A DNA stretch of 64,000 nt from Rostratula benghalensis (Eukaryota > Chordata > Aves > Charadriiformes > Rostratulidae): assembly GCA_013399305.1 (NCBI GenBank), contig VXAI01000039.1, forward strand, positions 4,516,372 to 4,580,371, read 5' to 3'. Position 1 is the stretch's first letter. Every line of letters begins with the position of its first letter. Below are positions 10,472 to 22,200 of the stretch, in pieces. Both the position numbers and the translations under genes were made by a program. Under the pieces are notes generated by a model. The model had not been told where the DNA came from and made no database searches. It saw nothing but the letters and a program-made list of their open reading frames with translations.

Positions 10472-13400
10472 TGGGGGAGCGGGCCGCGTCTGCCGGGGCC
10501 TGGGCGGGAGCGGGGGGGAGGAAGAGGAGGTTAAGGGGATAAGAAACCGGCCCCTGACTTAATGGAGGGCCGGCCTGGGCTAGCGGGCCGTAGTAGGCTG
10601 GGCGCCTCAGCCAGCGGCGTCCTCGGTGGTCCCGGCCCGGCACCCCGGCCGGCGGAGCGCGGGGTGCCGCAGGGCGGAGCCGGGGCTCCGCAAATGGCTG
10701 CGGGAAAGGCCTGGCTTTGCGTGCGGCCTCCAGGAGGCCTTAAATGACTTGGAGGTAATCTGGAAAGGAAAAAAGGTTTCTTTCTTGAGGGTGTGTACAC
10801 ACGCAGAGGCCTGGAAAGGAGGATAAGGAGAGCGAGATTTTTGATTTTGCCTGGGTTTGTAGTTTTATGTGAGAAATGCAGGGTTTGTGAAAAGCTATGA
10901 GCACTGAAAAACGGGCAAAATGTCAAAAATTATTATTGCCACATAGATGTTTAGAAACACTGAAGAATTCCAGTCTTAAGGTCACAAAGCAAAATGTTTC
11001 TCCCCGAAGTATGAATATTATGGTAAATGCTCCAAGGCAAACAATCTCTTTCAGCCTCTTGTGTCAACCAAGGGATGTGAAAACCATCATCAAACTGTCA
11101 GGGCTCAAGATGCAAGCAGATGAAAAGGAGGGGGGAGGGTGTAACATGGACACATGCTGTGCTCACTGGCGTTGTGAAGGCAAGGTCTGCGTTGAGGCAA
11201 CACCAGACGGCAGAAAGAGTGCTGGGCCCTGGCTCTTAACGATCCTTGTGGGAATGCTGCTGGTCAAAATGAGTCTCTCTCTCTTTCCTGGATTTGTCTA
11301 ATCCATCCCAGAAATCGGTAGATTAATTCTTTGATTCATTGTAGCTTCCAAAGGCTTTCTCTTCTAATTCATGTCATCTTTACATGTTTGGACTTGAGCT
11401 TCATCAAACTGGGTTTTCATCTCTCAGTATGTTCTCACTGTGTCAGAGGGCAGTTGTAATTCCCAGACTGAAAGAAAAGATAAAGCAGCATTGATATTAA
11501 TAACACAGCAGTCTGTTTTCTGCACAATATGACGTTAATTTCAGAGAGTTAGAGGTAGATGTTAGCTAAGATGTAAAATTACAGAACAGAAAGTTAGTTC
11601 TGATTTACTTCAAACTGGCACACTGCATCATGATCATTCCCACAGCCTCTGTACATACAGCTGTTGGATAGAAAAGGTGATCAGCACGTGAGTGCTGTTG
11701 CATGTTGCATCATCTGGGAACCCTTAACAGAAGGAAAAGCCATCTGCGACCATCTGGGAACAGTCAGTGAGGAATCAGTGGAACCATGCTAAAGCATTTC
11801 TCTCTGAGCCAGGACACACAGCTGTGTCAGGGATTTCACATGCTCCACAATGTTAGAGGCCACCAGAGCTTTGAGTCATCTGTAAGTCACCAGGCATCTG
11901 GCCATGGTCACTGGCAGAGACATTTTTGTCATTATACTTAGCATAGGTGAGGTGCAGTGGTTGTAGGAGAAGTGATCTCAGTGAGGCAGTTGCTAGCCAA
12001 GTGAGTACAGTCTAGAAGAGATTTCTTTAGCAGACATCAGAGTAAAGTGTGTTTTGTTGGTGTGTGTCCCCCGCAAGAGCTGTTGGCAGCTTCCTCTCAG
12101 GGAGAAGCAGTGATTCATTCTTCCAGGAGCAGACTTACGCAGTCCCTGCAGTGTTTTTCCTGGCCAAATTGGAATAGTCTAGATTCTGGATTAGTAATTC
12201 ATATTACAGTAGTTGCTCGGAAGTCTCTCTGTGCCAGGTACTTTAGAAGTACGAAGAAAGAGGCAATCCCTGTGCTAATTTGGAGATGTGAGCTGAAAGA
12301 AAGAAATCAAGCAACTTTCTCAGTGCCAGTAGGAGATTCTGGAAAATATGTGAGCTGTATGAATATCTCCCAAGCACTGCAGTGGTGTAATTATGATACA
12401 GATTTGTTTGTAGTCATTGACAGATTGTAAAAAACAAGTATAGTATGACTACTGACAAAAAATTTACTGAGTGATTTTATGTTCAAATTAGTGTATTAAG
12501 TTACAGACTAAATTGACAGATGAATAATCTTTTTCAAAGTCAGACTTACTTTACAAAGTCCTCTAAAATCTCGTTTTCCAAGCAGTAAATTTGCCTTTTT
12601 GTTCTTCTAATGCTTTGCGATCTTGTAATTTAAAATATTTCCTATCACCAAAGTATTTCTTATATTTAGACACTTCAAATAGTTTATGTAGCAAATACTT
12701 GTAAAGCAGTACATTGAAAATAGGCGCTATACCTGTGTGTGAATTGTTTGTTAAGGGTTTTAATTCAAATATTTATTTTTCTGCATATACAGCTTTGGCT
12801 AGCCAGCAGAATTTGTGTGAGTATTATGATTAGATAGACAAGTGTTGGGTATGCTCAAAAGGTCTCCACTCCACCAAATACATCATGCTTGCAGGAGTAT
12901 GACACTCCAGCCCAATTGAGCTTAAAGATCATCAGAGAAAGGAATGTGGATCTTCTATGTCCAGCCAGTTATAAAGTCTTCAGTTTCATCTTCCCTTTCT
13001 GGCTGAAGAAACCATCACTGATAAACACATAGAAATGCATGTATCATTCTAAAACTTATACTCTGATGGCAGACATAATAAGCAAATTTATTTGCTTATT
13101 ATTTATTTATTATTGCTGTGTGACACACAGGGTGCATCATGTGCTGTTCCCATGTGACCTGGCATGTCAAGCATGTCAGCTTCACAAGAGAGACATGAGA
13201 CAGGAGAGAAAGAGATAAATCTGTTTTCTCATCATGAGGCTCATTGTTCCCCATCTGCACCAAGTCTTTTTCTACAAAAATCTGAATACAGAGGCCCCAG
13301 GTTAAACCCATACTGAGCATTTACTGACTCAGACAATTCCTCTAAGCTGAACTAAAATGCAATATTAAACAATGAAAGAACCATATGTTCTTGTCTCAGG

Positions 13401-15064
13401 ATGTTTTAAAAAGAAAATTGTCTACACAGAGCTGACATAATATGACAGACATTGAAAGAAAAGTTATGCATTTACTCCAATTAATCCATTTACACCAATT
13501 TTCATATATGCTGATCCCTAAAGATGTCGTTTAGCTAAGAACCAAGCAAGAGAAAGCTGACTTCTGGGCTATATGTTTTAGCTCTGCTTAGAACATGTTT
13601 TAGAGACAAATAACCAGGGTAGCATTTAGGATCTCAAGACATGAGGAAGCATGGCAGAGGGTGCCTATGACTCCTGATAACACTACAAGACATGGCTTGC
13701 AAGAAATACAGATTGTTAAACCCAGTGCTGATGTGGGATGTCAGTTTTGCTGCCAAGTTCCTGCCCTTGCTTTTGATACACATGTATGTCCTGTATATTA
13801 CTGCTATTTCATGTAAATGTATAATGCTGTTTATCACTAAAATATCAATAATGATGACTGTATTCTTTACTATGTAGAAATCCATTTTGGTCTGCATCTA
13901 CTGTGGGTAGGATGGGCTCCAAGGTGGACTACATCAGCATGGATTTAAAGATTTTGTTAGAAAGTTTTGTTAGAATTTGCCACCAGCAAATAGTAAGCCC
14001 CACAACAGACTTTGCCATGGAAAATCTGGGACATGAGGATTTCCAGCTAGGCTTTGGGTAGAATCCTGGGCAGGAAGGTTAGAAGTACAGCCTCCCAGTG
14101 CTAACAACTGTTGTAGAGAGGAACCAAACCAGGATCTAAACAAGCATGTGAACATTTACAAGTACATATGTCTTTGAGGTCTTCTGGAGGAAAAGCAGTG
14201 TACTTTTACTTTAGGAAACTTGACAACATACATGAGTTGAAATTAGTGACTTCAGAACACTGTAAATAGCTATTACCTTCAGACAATCAAATTTTCATCA
14301 TGTTACTTGATATTTATATATGGTGATTAAAAGAAGACACCCCTTATCTGGCCTATTTCTCTATTTTTAACACCAAAGGCTGTAAAAAATCAAACGTTTC
14401 ATTCCCGGTGGTTTTTAAATTATTAAATTAATGTTTCTCTTTAAACTGTCTTTTGTTTTCATCTGACTGTATCTGCTATGTAAAAAGACAGTGAAACTAC
14501 TTACCTATATGAAGGCAGCACCTTTGTGGTGCTGTTCAGGGGCTGGGAAAAGTTGCTGCAGCAACAGCACAAGTTAGGTAACACTCCGTTCAGAGAAGGA
14601 TGAGTAGGCCAGTCTGCAGGGGGCTGCAATCCCAAATTCTCCATTGCTGTCCGTTTCTGTCCCTGCTTGCAAAGAGGAATATATTTTATAATAGATTTTA
14701 AAGTTATCCGTGAAGGTTAATTTAGACTTACTGTGCTTAATAGTGATAATGCCAATATGGACAATGAGTAATTCTATACATTTCTTGATACCAAATTTTA
14801 CTTGGCATGTTTGAAGTGGCAATAGAAATCAGACTTTATTTATTTTACAGAATATGAACTGTTGCTGATGCATTGGAAAGTGTGGCAAGACTTATCTGTG
14901 TTCGTGTAACTTACCCAGGATGCATTGCCAGACTCAAACCAGTACGTGATGTAAGTAGTGAGCATCCTTGGTTAACAAACATTCTGTTAAATCTTCAGAG
15001 CTTACCTTTTCAGGGCTCTGCCTTCCAAAGCCTAGTTCTGACAACAGAGGTTTGGGGGCACTTT

Positions 15065-15113
15065 TTTGGACTTGTGTATTCAGGACTGAGTGTGTTTGGA
15101 CTTGTGTATTCAG
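15065..15113. repeat. Short direct repeat, period 30
   Basis: TTTGGACTTGTGTATTCAG occurs twice, 30 bases apart. It is a small local duplication with no evident function. Confidence 0.8.
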
Positions 15114-15809
15114 AAGGGAAGCAGCTGTGATGGAACTCAAAAGTTTAATCTATATTTCCTAGAAGAGTGAGAGCTGTAGAAACACTATCTTGCTGTAAAA
15201 TGTCTTTGCTTGGCAGGTGGTATGGTTCATTTCTTTACATCTGCACGTATTTTGCACTCATGGGTTAGTGAAAAATCACTGTGGTTGCTTTGCCAGGTGT
15301 TTTTTATAGCCAAACTCTGTTAGACAGCATGCACTGACAAGGAAAGTTATTTTATAGTCCTTGGCTGATTCTGCTGCGTTATCCCCATTTGTTATTTTTT
15401 ATCAATTAAAGAGAAACAAGTGAAAATAGGCCTCGTCCCAGAAGAGCTACCTTCCAGCAAAAACTGTTCTCGCTTGATAGTCAGGGACTGAAATCCAAGT
15501 TCACATTCCCAGAGGGAATTGCAGGACTTTGACAGCTCCGTGCTGGGACTCTGTCCCTCCACTACAGAGACCAGAACAAGACGACAAAAAAAACCCCCAA
15601 ATAATCAGAGTAAATCTTTCCGGACGGGTCGTTATTACCACGTCGATATAAAATACGTGTAACGTATGTGCACAGGCGGACGTGCGGGCCCACCCGGCTG
15701 CCTCAGGCGGCACGCGCCCGCCTCTCCCGCCGCCAACGTCCCCAACCGCCGCCGCCCAGCGCGAGGCAGGGGGGCCTGCCCCTTTAAGCCTTGCCTCCGG
15801 CGCCTTTAC

Positions 15810-15815
15810 CACGTG
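15810..15815. promoter_or_regulatory. FNIP2: E-box CACGTG in FNIP2 promoter
   Basis: A CACGTG palindrome lies 380 bases upstream of the start codon. It is the core recognised by bHLH-zip factors including TFEB, TFE3, USF and MYC. The flanks (ACCACGTGCT) are not the full CLEAR consensus. Confidence 0.5.
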
Positions 15816-15845
15816 CTGGGGGCGAGGCTGGGGACGCGGCTGCAG

Positions 15846-15850
15846 CCAAT
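15846..15850 (+). promoter_or_regulatory. FNIP2: CCAAT box (NF-Y type)
   Basis: AGCCAATGG, a good NF-Y match, lies 31 bases after the E-box in the FNIP2 CpG island. Confidence 0.5.
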
Positions 15851-15982
15851 GGGGAAAGCCGGAGGGGCGCGGCGCGGTCGCGTCTCCGCTCCCGAGGCGC
15901 GGCTGCCGGTCGCGCTGTGCTGTTGTACCGTCCGGCGGGAGGCGGGCGGCTGCCAGTGCCGCCAGGCGGGCTCGGCCCCTCG

Positions 15983-15992
15983 GTCAGGTGAC
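15983..15992. promoter_or_regulatory. FNIP2: Near-CLEAR motif GTCAGGTGAC
   Basis: GTCAGGTGAC differs from the CLEAR palindrome GTCACGTGAC by one base, at the centre (the core is CAGGTG in place of CACGTG). It lies about 200 bases upstream of the FNIP2 start codon. FLCN and FNIP genes are reported TFEB/TFE3 targets, so the motif is a plausible feedback site, though the central change may weaken it. Confidence 0.4.
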
Positions 15993-16059
15993 GGGCGGCC
16001 ACCAGGAGCGGCGCAGCTGGGCGGGCCGGCGCTCCCTTCCTCTCCCTCGCCTCCGCGCA

Positions 16060-16125
16060 ATGCTGGGCGGCTCCGCGGTGGCGGGGAGGATGCTGCCGCG
16101 GCGGCCGCCGCTCGCCGCCCGCTGA
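16060..16125 (+). CDS. Candidate upstream ORF in the FNIP2 5' leader (21 codons)
   Basis: ATG at 16060 opens 21 codons (MLGGSAVAGRMLPRRPPLAA then R) and stops at TGA 16123-16125, 69 bases before the FNIP2 start. The start context is CGCGCAATGC. It counts as an upstream ORF only if transcription starts before 16060, which sequence alone cannot show. If translated it could lower FNIP2 translation. Confidence 0.35.
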   Translation: MLGGSAVAGRMLPRRPPLAAR

Positions 16126-16194
16126 GCCGCTGCGAGAGGCGCGGCGAGGCTGCCGCCGGGCAGGGTGGCGGTAGGGCGGCGGCAGGGCGGTAGC

Positions 16195-16289
16195 ATGGCC
16201 CCGACTCTGCTCCAGAAGCTCTTTAACAAAAGGGGCGGCAGCGTGGCGGCCCCTCATGGCCGGGCTCCGGGGGAGGGCCCCGCCTTCAG
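16195..16289 (+). CDS. FNIP2: FNIP2 exon 1 (start codon)
   Basis: The exon encodes [14 protein letters not shown], then a low-complexity stretch of Gly, Ala and Pro to EGPAF (residues 1-31 plus two bases). The N-terminal motif matches the FNIP family start. The donor is CAG|GTGAGT. The exon is in the CpG island. Confidence 0.96.
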
Positions 16290-19200
16290 GTGAGTGGCGG
16301 CGGCAGGGCGGGTCCGGGCTCACCGCAGTCGGATCCACAAGGGGGGCGGCCGGGCAGCGGGCGAGGTGGCGGGGAGCGCGGCAGGGAAGGAGGACGCTGC
16401 TGCCGCCGACGGAGGGGCAGGGGCGCAGGTGTGCTGCAGCCTCCCGGGGAGTTCTCCCTCAGCCAAGTTCCTGCAGGGGACGGGAGCAGCGGCCCATGGG
16501 GAGGGGGGAGACACCGCCGCGGAGCGGGGAGGGGGGGGGGCTCTTCTCCCGTCTCCCCCCTCGGATCTCAGCCATTTTCTACCCGAGTTGGGATCGGTCG
16601 GGCGCTCGGCGGCCGCCCCCCGGCAGCACAGGGGGAGAGGAGCTGGGCCCTGTCCCTGAGCTCGCCTGTGATAGCTGTGGTAACTCGTGTTCAGTGCTCA
16701 CCAGCACAGAAAAAATGAAAAAAAAAAAGAAAAGGCTTAATCGGCGTGACCTAAATACACGTGCATGGTCTGGTGACCCGCTGAGCGTCAGGTACCTCTC
16801 AGCTCGCTCTGCTTTTGATACCATATATCTTTAACTGTGGGGTTTGGTAGCTGTTGCTGCTTCAGGACCTGAATATGTAATCTCTGTCTGACATTGGATT
16901 GTTACTATTTTCTAAGCCCTCGGGGACGGCATCCTGCTCAGGCTGGTGGTTTGGATCTTTGTTACTTTTAGCATCTGTTCTGCTCACAAGACCAAACTGG
17001 TCCTGGTGAGCACGGTGACTGTCACATGTGTGTCCGGTAAGCTCTGTGTCTCTTTTTCTGCTCAGCATGAGTTGACTAGTCTTGTGATCAGCTAACATAC
17101 AGGGTTGAACTGGAATATGGCCTTTCACTGCTGAGGCTGCTAAGAATGGTAAGGGAGAGGGGTCGAAAATATCTTGATCCACAAAGTGCCGTAGTGCCAA
17201 GTAGGAAAGATCACTGTTACAGAGCTATTATGATTTCAAAGGTGGTCTCTGTGAGTTGTGGCCATGTGTGTGGCTGAAGTTGCAAGATCATGGTGAAAAA
17301 GGAGTGACATCAAAATGGTATTAGGATATTTGGGTTATAAGGTAGTTCCTTTGACAGTGGCAGGACACAGTATTGATGCTGCATTTATACCAGTGAACAG
17401 GATTGGTGAAATTTGGGAGGTTGTGAAGTCTGTGTTATACTAGCTATTTACTTTTTGTAGCATTTTTTCACCTTATGAATGAAATATCTCCTTGAATTTG
17501 AAAGAAAACAAATATGTTTTCCATGTTTAAGTTAAGTGATGATTCCTGACTAACTCTATTGTTTTACCCAGTATTCTATATCAGAGACCAATGCTCTTAG
17601 TTCTAGTTTTAAGGTTATTGGATTCACCAAGAGTCTCTGTGAAGGCAGATTCCTTACACAGTGTGTGTCTCATTAAAATCAGTAAGATTGGTCCATCTGG
17701 AGTATTTTGGGAGGTTAGGGCTTGTAATTGATTTTTCTTCCTGTTCCTTAGGCAAGATACACTCAAGTTTTCAGTTTGAAGAACACTTAAATTGTGTGAC
17801 ACTTCAAACAAAAGCTGTTATCATTAAAATATTATTGTAGGTATCCATCATGTTTGATCTGCTATTTCCCCCCAATTCTCTTGCTATCTCATTAGGTTTT
17901 TGGCAAACTTAAGGTTAATGAGGTTCTTTGAAGCATTTTGCATGTGAGGTTTTCTTTGCCTGGTAGTAGTGCATTAAGCTTCTTTCCTATGACTTCTTAA
18001 ATGTGTTGCAGTACTTTATCTTTCTTCCTAGTGATCTATGGATGACCTGCTGCAGGAACATACTTGCTGGGTTGTATAAGCCCTAGTACAACACTGTTAA
18101 TAGACTTTCTGTTGAATAATAAACTCTGTTTGAATGGAGAGAAGAAGTGATTGGACCTAAGTGAAAAGGAAGATAGTATCCTTTTGGTAGCTTCTGTATT
18201 AAGCATGTGCTGCAGGTCACTGTAAGAGACAAAGTGGCAAGATCATTTTCTGTTCTAATGGCAAGCCTACGGTTTTAGGGATTTTAGTTATTTTTATTCC
18301 CTCTTCATGTTTTGGTTAGTGAAGTCCCTCTTTGCTGGGTATAGCTTTCTTAAGTGGCTCTAAGAGACCAGTAACAGTATGCATGCTTGGACTTTGAATT
18401 GTTAGGAGTCTTGAAAGCCAAAGTGCCTTCACATACACTTCTTACCCAGAGCAATAGGAGAATCGCCAAATATCTCTTTAGTAGATAGTATCCTCAAATT
18501 AACTTGATTTGACAGCTTTTCTTCAAGTATGTTGTTAGGAGGCTTTGCACCTTCTAGTCTTCCCGGGAACACCCGGAGAATCTCTGTTGCAGAGGGCCAT
18601 CAAACAGGCTTGAGATCTGTGTGTGCTTGTTTTGTTACCCTCCTTCTTTTTTTACCCCTCTTTATCAAATGTTGATGCTGGTTCCTCTCATGGGCTCTGA
18701 AGACAGCAAGCTACAAGGTCTATGCTGCTTACCAGAATGAGCTGATACAGCCTCAGGGTAAAAGAGATGTGGGGCCTGAGCTGAATTTGGACCCATAAGA
18801 AATGATTCCTTGGATGCATGTGCATTAACATCTTAATTTGGATCAGGAGTGCTCTTTTAAAGAAAACCTCTCAGTTGTTTCCACTTACTTTGGCTCACAT
18901 AGCCAAGTGGCTTCTGTGCATAAACTGGATTCCTATTGAACTGAATAAAATTAGAAAGTGTGCTCCAACCACTAATGGGCATGCAGTCACTGGGACCAGA
19001 CTACAGCTGGTCTAAAGTAAAACCCCAGAACGTGTATAGTGTGAGTGTCAGGTTTTTATCACCAATTAATTCACTCTGTGGATGTAGTACTGTTGGGCTG
19101 CACTACGTGTTCATACAACACTTACTTGCTGGGTGAGGAGAAAGTAAACATGAGGTGTAGATGTTAATACAGAGCTATTGGGATAGTAGGACTTTTTACT

Positions 19201-22200
19201 GCTCTGTGCCTCCCTTCAAAGTAATGGAGGTATGAAGTGGCAGAAGAGTAGTAGTTAGAATTGTAGAATATGCTAATTCTTTTTTTTAAAAAAGAGAAAT
19301 TATGAACCAGCTGGAGAATAGATGGGTATTAGTGACATGATATTGTACTTGTTCTAAGCAGTTTTGTACACAGACCTTCAGCTTCTGGTTTCTATCACTA
19401 CTGCTTTTTGCTTCCCTTAACTAAAAATATCTGTGTGTGTATATGTGTTTAGTGCATATGTAAAAATATACGTGCATATATACACATGTACATACCTTTC
19501 AAGAGACTTTTGAGTGACTGCTGCTTAATATATTTCTTTTTAGTGTCTAACACTGAGGAGATCTTAATGCTTACTTTACTTAATTCTTACTTACTTTGTG
19601 TGTGAGAAATGTGTATTTATGTGGCTAAATTCCCCTAATATTTCTTATTTCCTTATGAAATGTTACTTCCCTTACAGATTGATTTAGAGTAATTTGTATG
19701 GATTTTTGGAGTGCTACAAGGGTCATGTGCTCAGCAGAATGATGACTATTACTGCAAAAACAAAGCATCTGACTCCCCACAAATTTTAAACTTTGGGGAT
19801 TGAGTAGAATATTTTCTAAGCATGTAGTGTCTGAAGACTAGAATGTCTCAAGTGCTAAGCATGTATTGGTGTGTGACTTTAAGGAAATAATATAGGTTGA
19901 AGATGGTTTGATTGTAGTTTAATTTCTAGCAGTTCCTCTGCAATCCTGTTTACCTGATTCTAGAATGAAATTTCACATCAGTGTTTCTTCCTGTACTTTT
20001 CAACATGAAAGACTGGCATAATCCATAAACTGAGGGCGAAATTAATCGTAGTTCCAGTTTTTGTTATTTTTTTTTTTTTAATGAAGTACCTGTATCCAGG
20101 GTATAAAATGAAAAGAAATGCCCTGGTGTTTTTGCAGGACTGTTCTTTCACTGCTGAATGTGGAATGTCTGCATTGCAACCTCTGATCAAATTTCTTTGG
20201 TATTGGTATGTTTAGTGAAGGAACGTTGTAAAACAGAATAATTTCATTTTATGTGGATTCTATATATATATGAAAAAAAAGAGACTGTGTTATTTCAGCT
20301 GCATCTGAAACTTGCAAATGGGCTGTTTCTTCAGCTTTAAGTATCAGCTGCTCCTTCTGGTGTCTATAATAGAACGGATGTCATGTTGTAACTGCAGGAT
20401 ATCTATCTGGTAACAGTTTGTTAGCTTTGGTATATGAGATCATTTGCTTGGCAGCTGATACTAGTAATTCCTCTGGTCATAGTGCTGAAATGCTTGGTGA
20501 GATCCTACTTGCTAAGCATTATTTCACAGCATTTATTACCAGCCTGGCAATATTCCAGCTTCTGAATAAGGAAAGAAAGTGGTAGTGAGCTTGCATGTCA
20601 ATTTGTTCTATCTTTGTTAAAATGAAACACACCTCAGTAAATTCCTGTAGCCTAATTGGGTTTCCCTTGAGCTTCTTGCAGCTTTGTGTGCATCCACACA
20701 GCAGTAATGCTACTGAGCACCCATATACATTTTCACATATTGAAATATGATTAAATGTCTGTTTGTAAACCCTTCAAAAAACATTTGAAAGAAAATCACT
20801 ATTTTATATGCTGTAGGAAGGGCAGTGCAGCCCAGGGCCAGATCTGAATATGGGGGGGGGGGGGGGTTAGACGGCAAGTCTAAGCCACCTACCTGTTCAC
20901 TGAGAGCTGAAGGTAAGCCTTAAGGTGCAGTTAATACTTCTGCTCTGTCATTAACCTTTCCTCAGTAATAAAAGCTAAAGAGCAAGTTCTGCAGAAAGAG
21001 ATTTATTATGGTCTCACTCAGGAAAACAGTTTAGGAAGTGATTGAAAGTACGGTCTTTTGACGTGGAAACCACACTTCCAGCCTGGGGTTGTTTTGAAGG
21101 AAAACAAACCAACCCCAAGTCCTCTGGCTTTTGAGCTTTGCAGGAACCAAGGCCATTCTTCCTTGCAAATTGTTTGGATTTCCCCTCCCCTACACCTCTG
21201 CCACTGAACAACCTCTTGGTTTCCTCTAGCTTTGCTCTAACACTAATTCTTGTTCTCTCCTAAAGTTGCAAGACGACAACCATGCCCTCATCCCCTGACG
21301 GCTAAGAAACAGTGTGGAAATGCATAAGCAACTGATATTTTGAGATATAGATATGTACCTTGGTTATTTAAGTCCATGAAAAGATGCATTGCATCTTGCC
21401 TGACTGATTAAATTGGTTTTGCCACTGGCTTATCTTATTTCTGATTTACTAGTAACTTACCCATGCAGCATAGTGTTGAAGTTGCTTCTGCTTGTTGGTA
21501 GCACAACTTAAAGCAGAATACACTACAGTCTAAAGCAATGATGCTAATTCTGTAGGGGAATGTGTCTGATGTAAATGGATTGATGTGAGTGAGAAAACAG
21601 GGCTGCTTGAGGCTGAAAAATGTGGGTATTTGTTCATAAAAGCTGAATTTGTAGAGGAACTTTTAAAAAGCTGATGTAGTATTGCCTGTAGAGGCTGGCT
21701 TCACATAAACTTGTATAAGAAAAGTTACTAAGTTTACATAAACTTAGTTGAAGTAGCAGAATAGCTTTATTAAACTTGAGAGAAAGGGAAGCTGGAAGAG
21801 GTTTGAGAAATTTTATGATCATTAGTTGTCCTGTCATTCCACTTTGACAATGTGGGATGTAGGTGTTGCAGTGCATGGTAGTGGCCTCTTGCTGTAGCTT
21901 TGGTCTGAAGGGTGAGTAACAACAGGTGGAAAGCCCAGAGAAGAATATATGGAAGAAACCAGCCAGGGTCAGAGGCATCAGAAAATGGAGTAACTTTTCA
22001 TAAAAACAATTTATTTCTTATTCTAAGATATTCAGTAATACAGAAGCTGCTGAGGACTTCTTTTGCAAAGAGAATTCTTTGGATTAATACTGACACTGTG
22101 TGCTACAAATCCTGGTGACATACCTGTTCTTTCAGATACTCATTCTGACACTAACAATCATGTGCTTCCATCTGCAACCTTAGTGATCTTCAGTTCTAGA

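Larger units (their letters stand above)
9450..10740. promoter_or_regulatory. PPID: CpG island over the PPID promoter, exon 1 and start of intron 1
   Basis: Base composition changes sharply from AT-rich DNA to dense G+C with many CpGs from about 9450 to about 10740. The PPID start codon lies inside. No TATA box is seen at a suitable place, so this is a CpG-island, GC-box promoter. The exact transcription start cannot be read from sequence alone. Confidence 0.85.
10363..16194. other. Region between the PPID and FNIP2 start codons
   Basis: 5.8 kb separates the two start codons. The first 380 bases belong to the PPID CpG island and the last 530 to the FNIP2 CpG island. The centre (about 10.75-15.6 kb) is AT-rich. 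It contains an open frame of 134 codons at 10897-11301 that resembles no family I know, and a short 30-base-period direct repeat near 15065-15113. I see no supported gene or transposon in it. Confidence 0.8.
15660..16660. promoter_or_regulatory. FNIP2: CpG island over the FNIP2 promoter and exon 1
   Basis: Dense G+C with many CpGs runs from about 15660 to about 16660 and encloses FNIP2 exon 1. A CCAAT box, an E-box and a near-palindromic GTCAGGTGAC lie in the 400 bases before the start codon. No TATA box is apparent. Confidence 0.88.

Noticed and set aside
9858..10643. Long open frames on both strands across the PPID CpG island
   Set aside because: All are compositional shadows of GC-rich promoter DNA; only MSHPSP to GGER in one of them is real PPID coding sequence.
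10897..11301. Open frame of 134 codons between the genes
   Set aside because: No recognisable domain, and nothing nearby indicates a promoter or splice structure. A first exon of an unknown RNA cannot be excluded, but there is no positive evidence.
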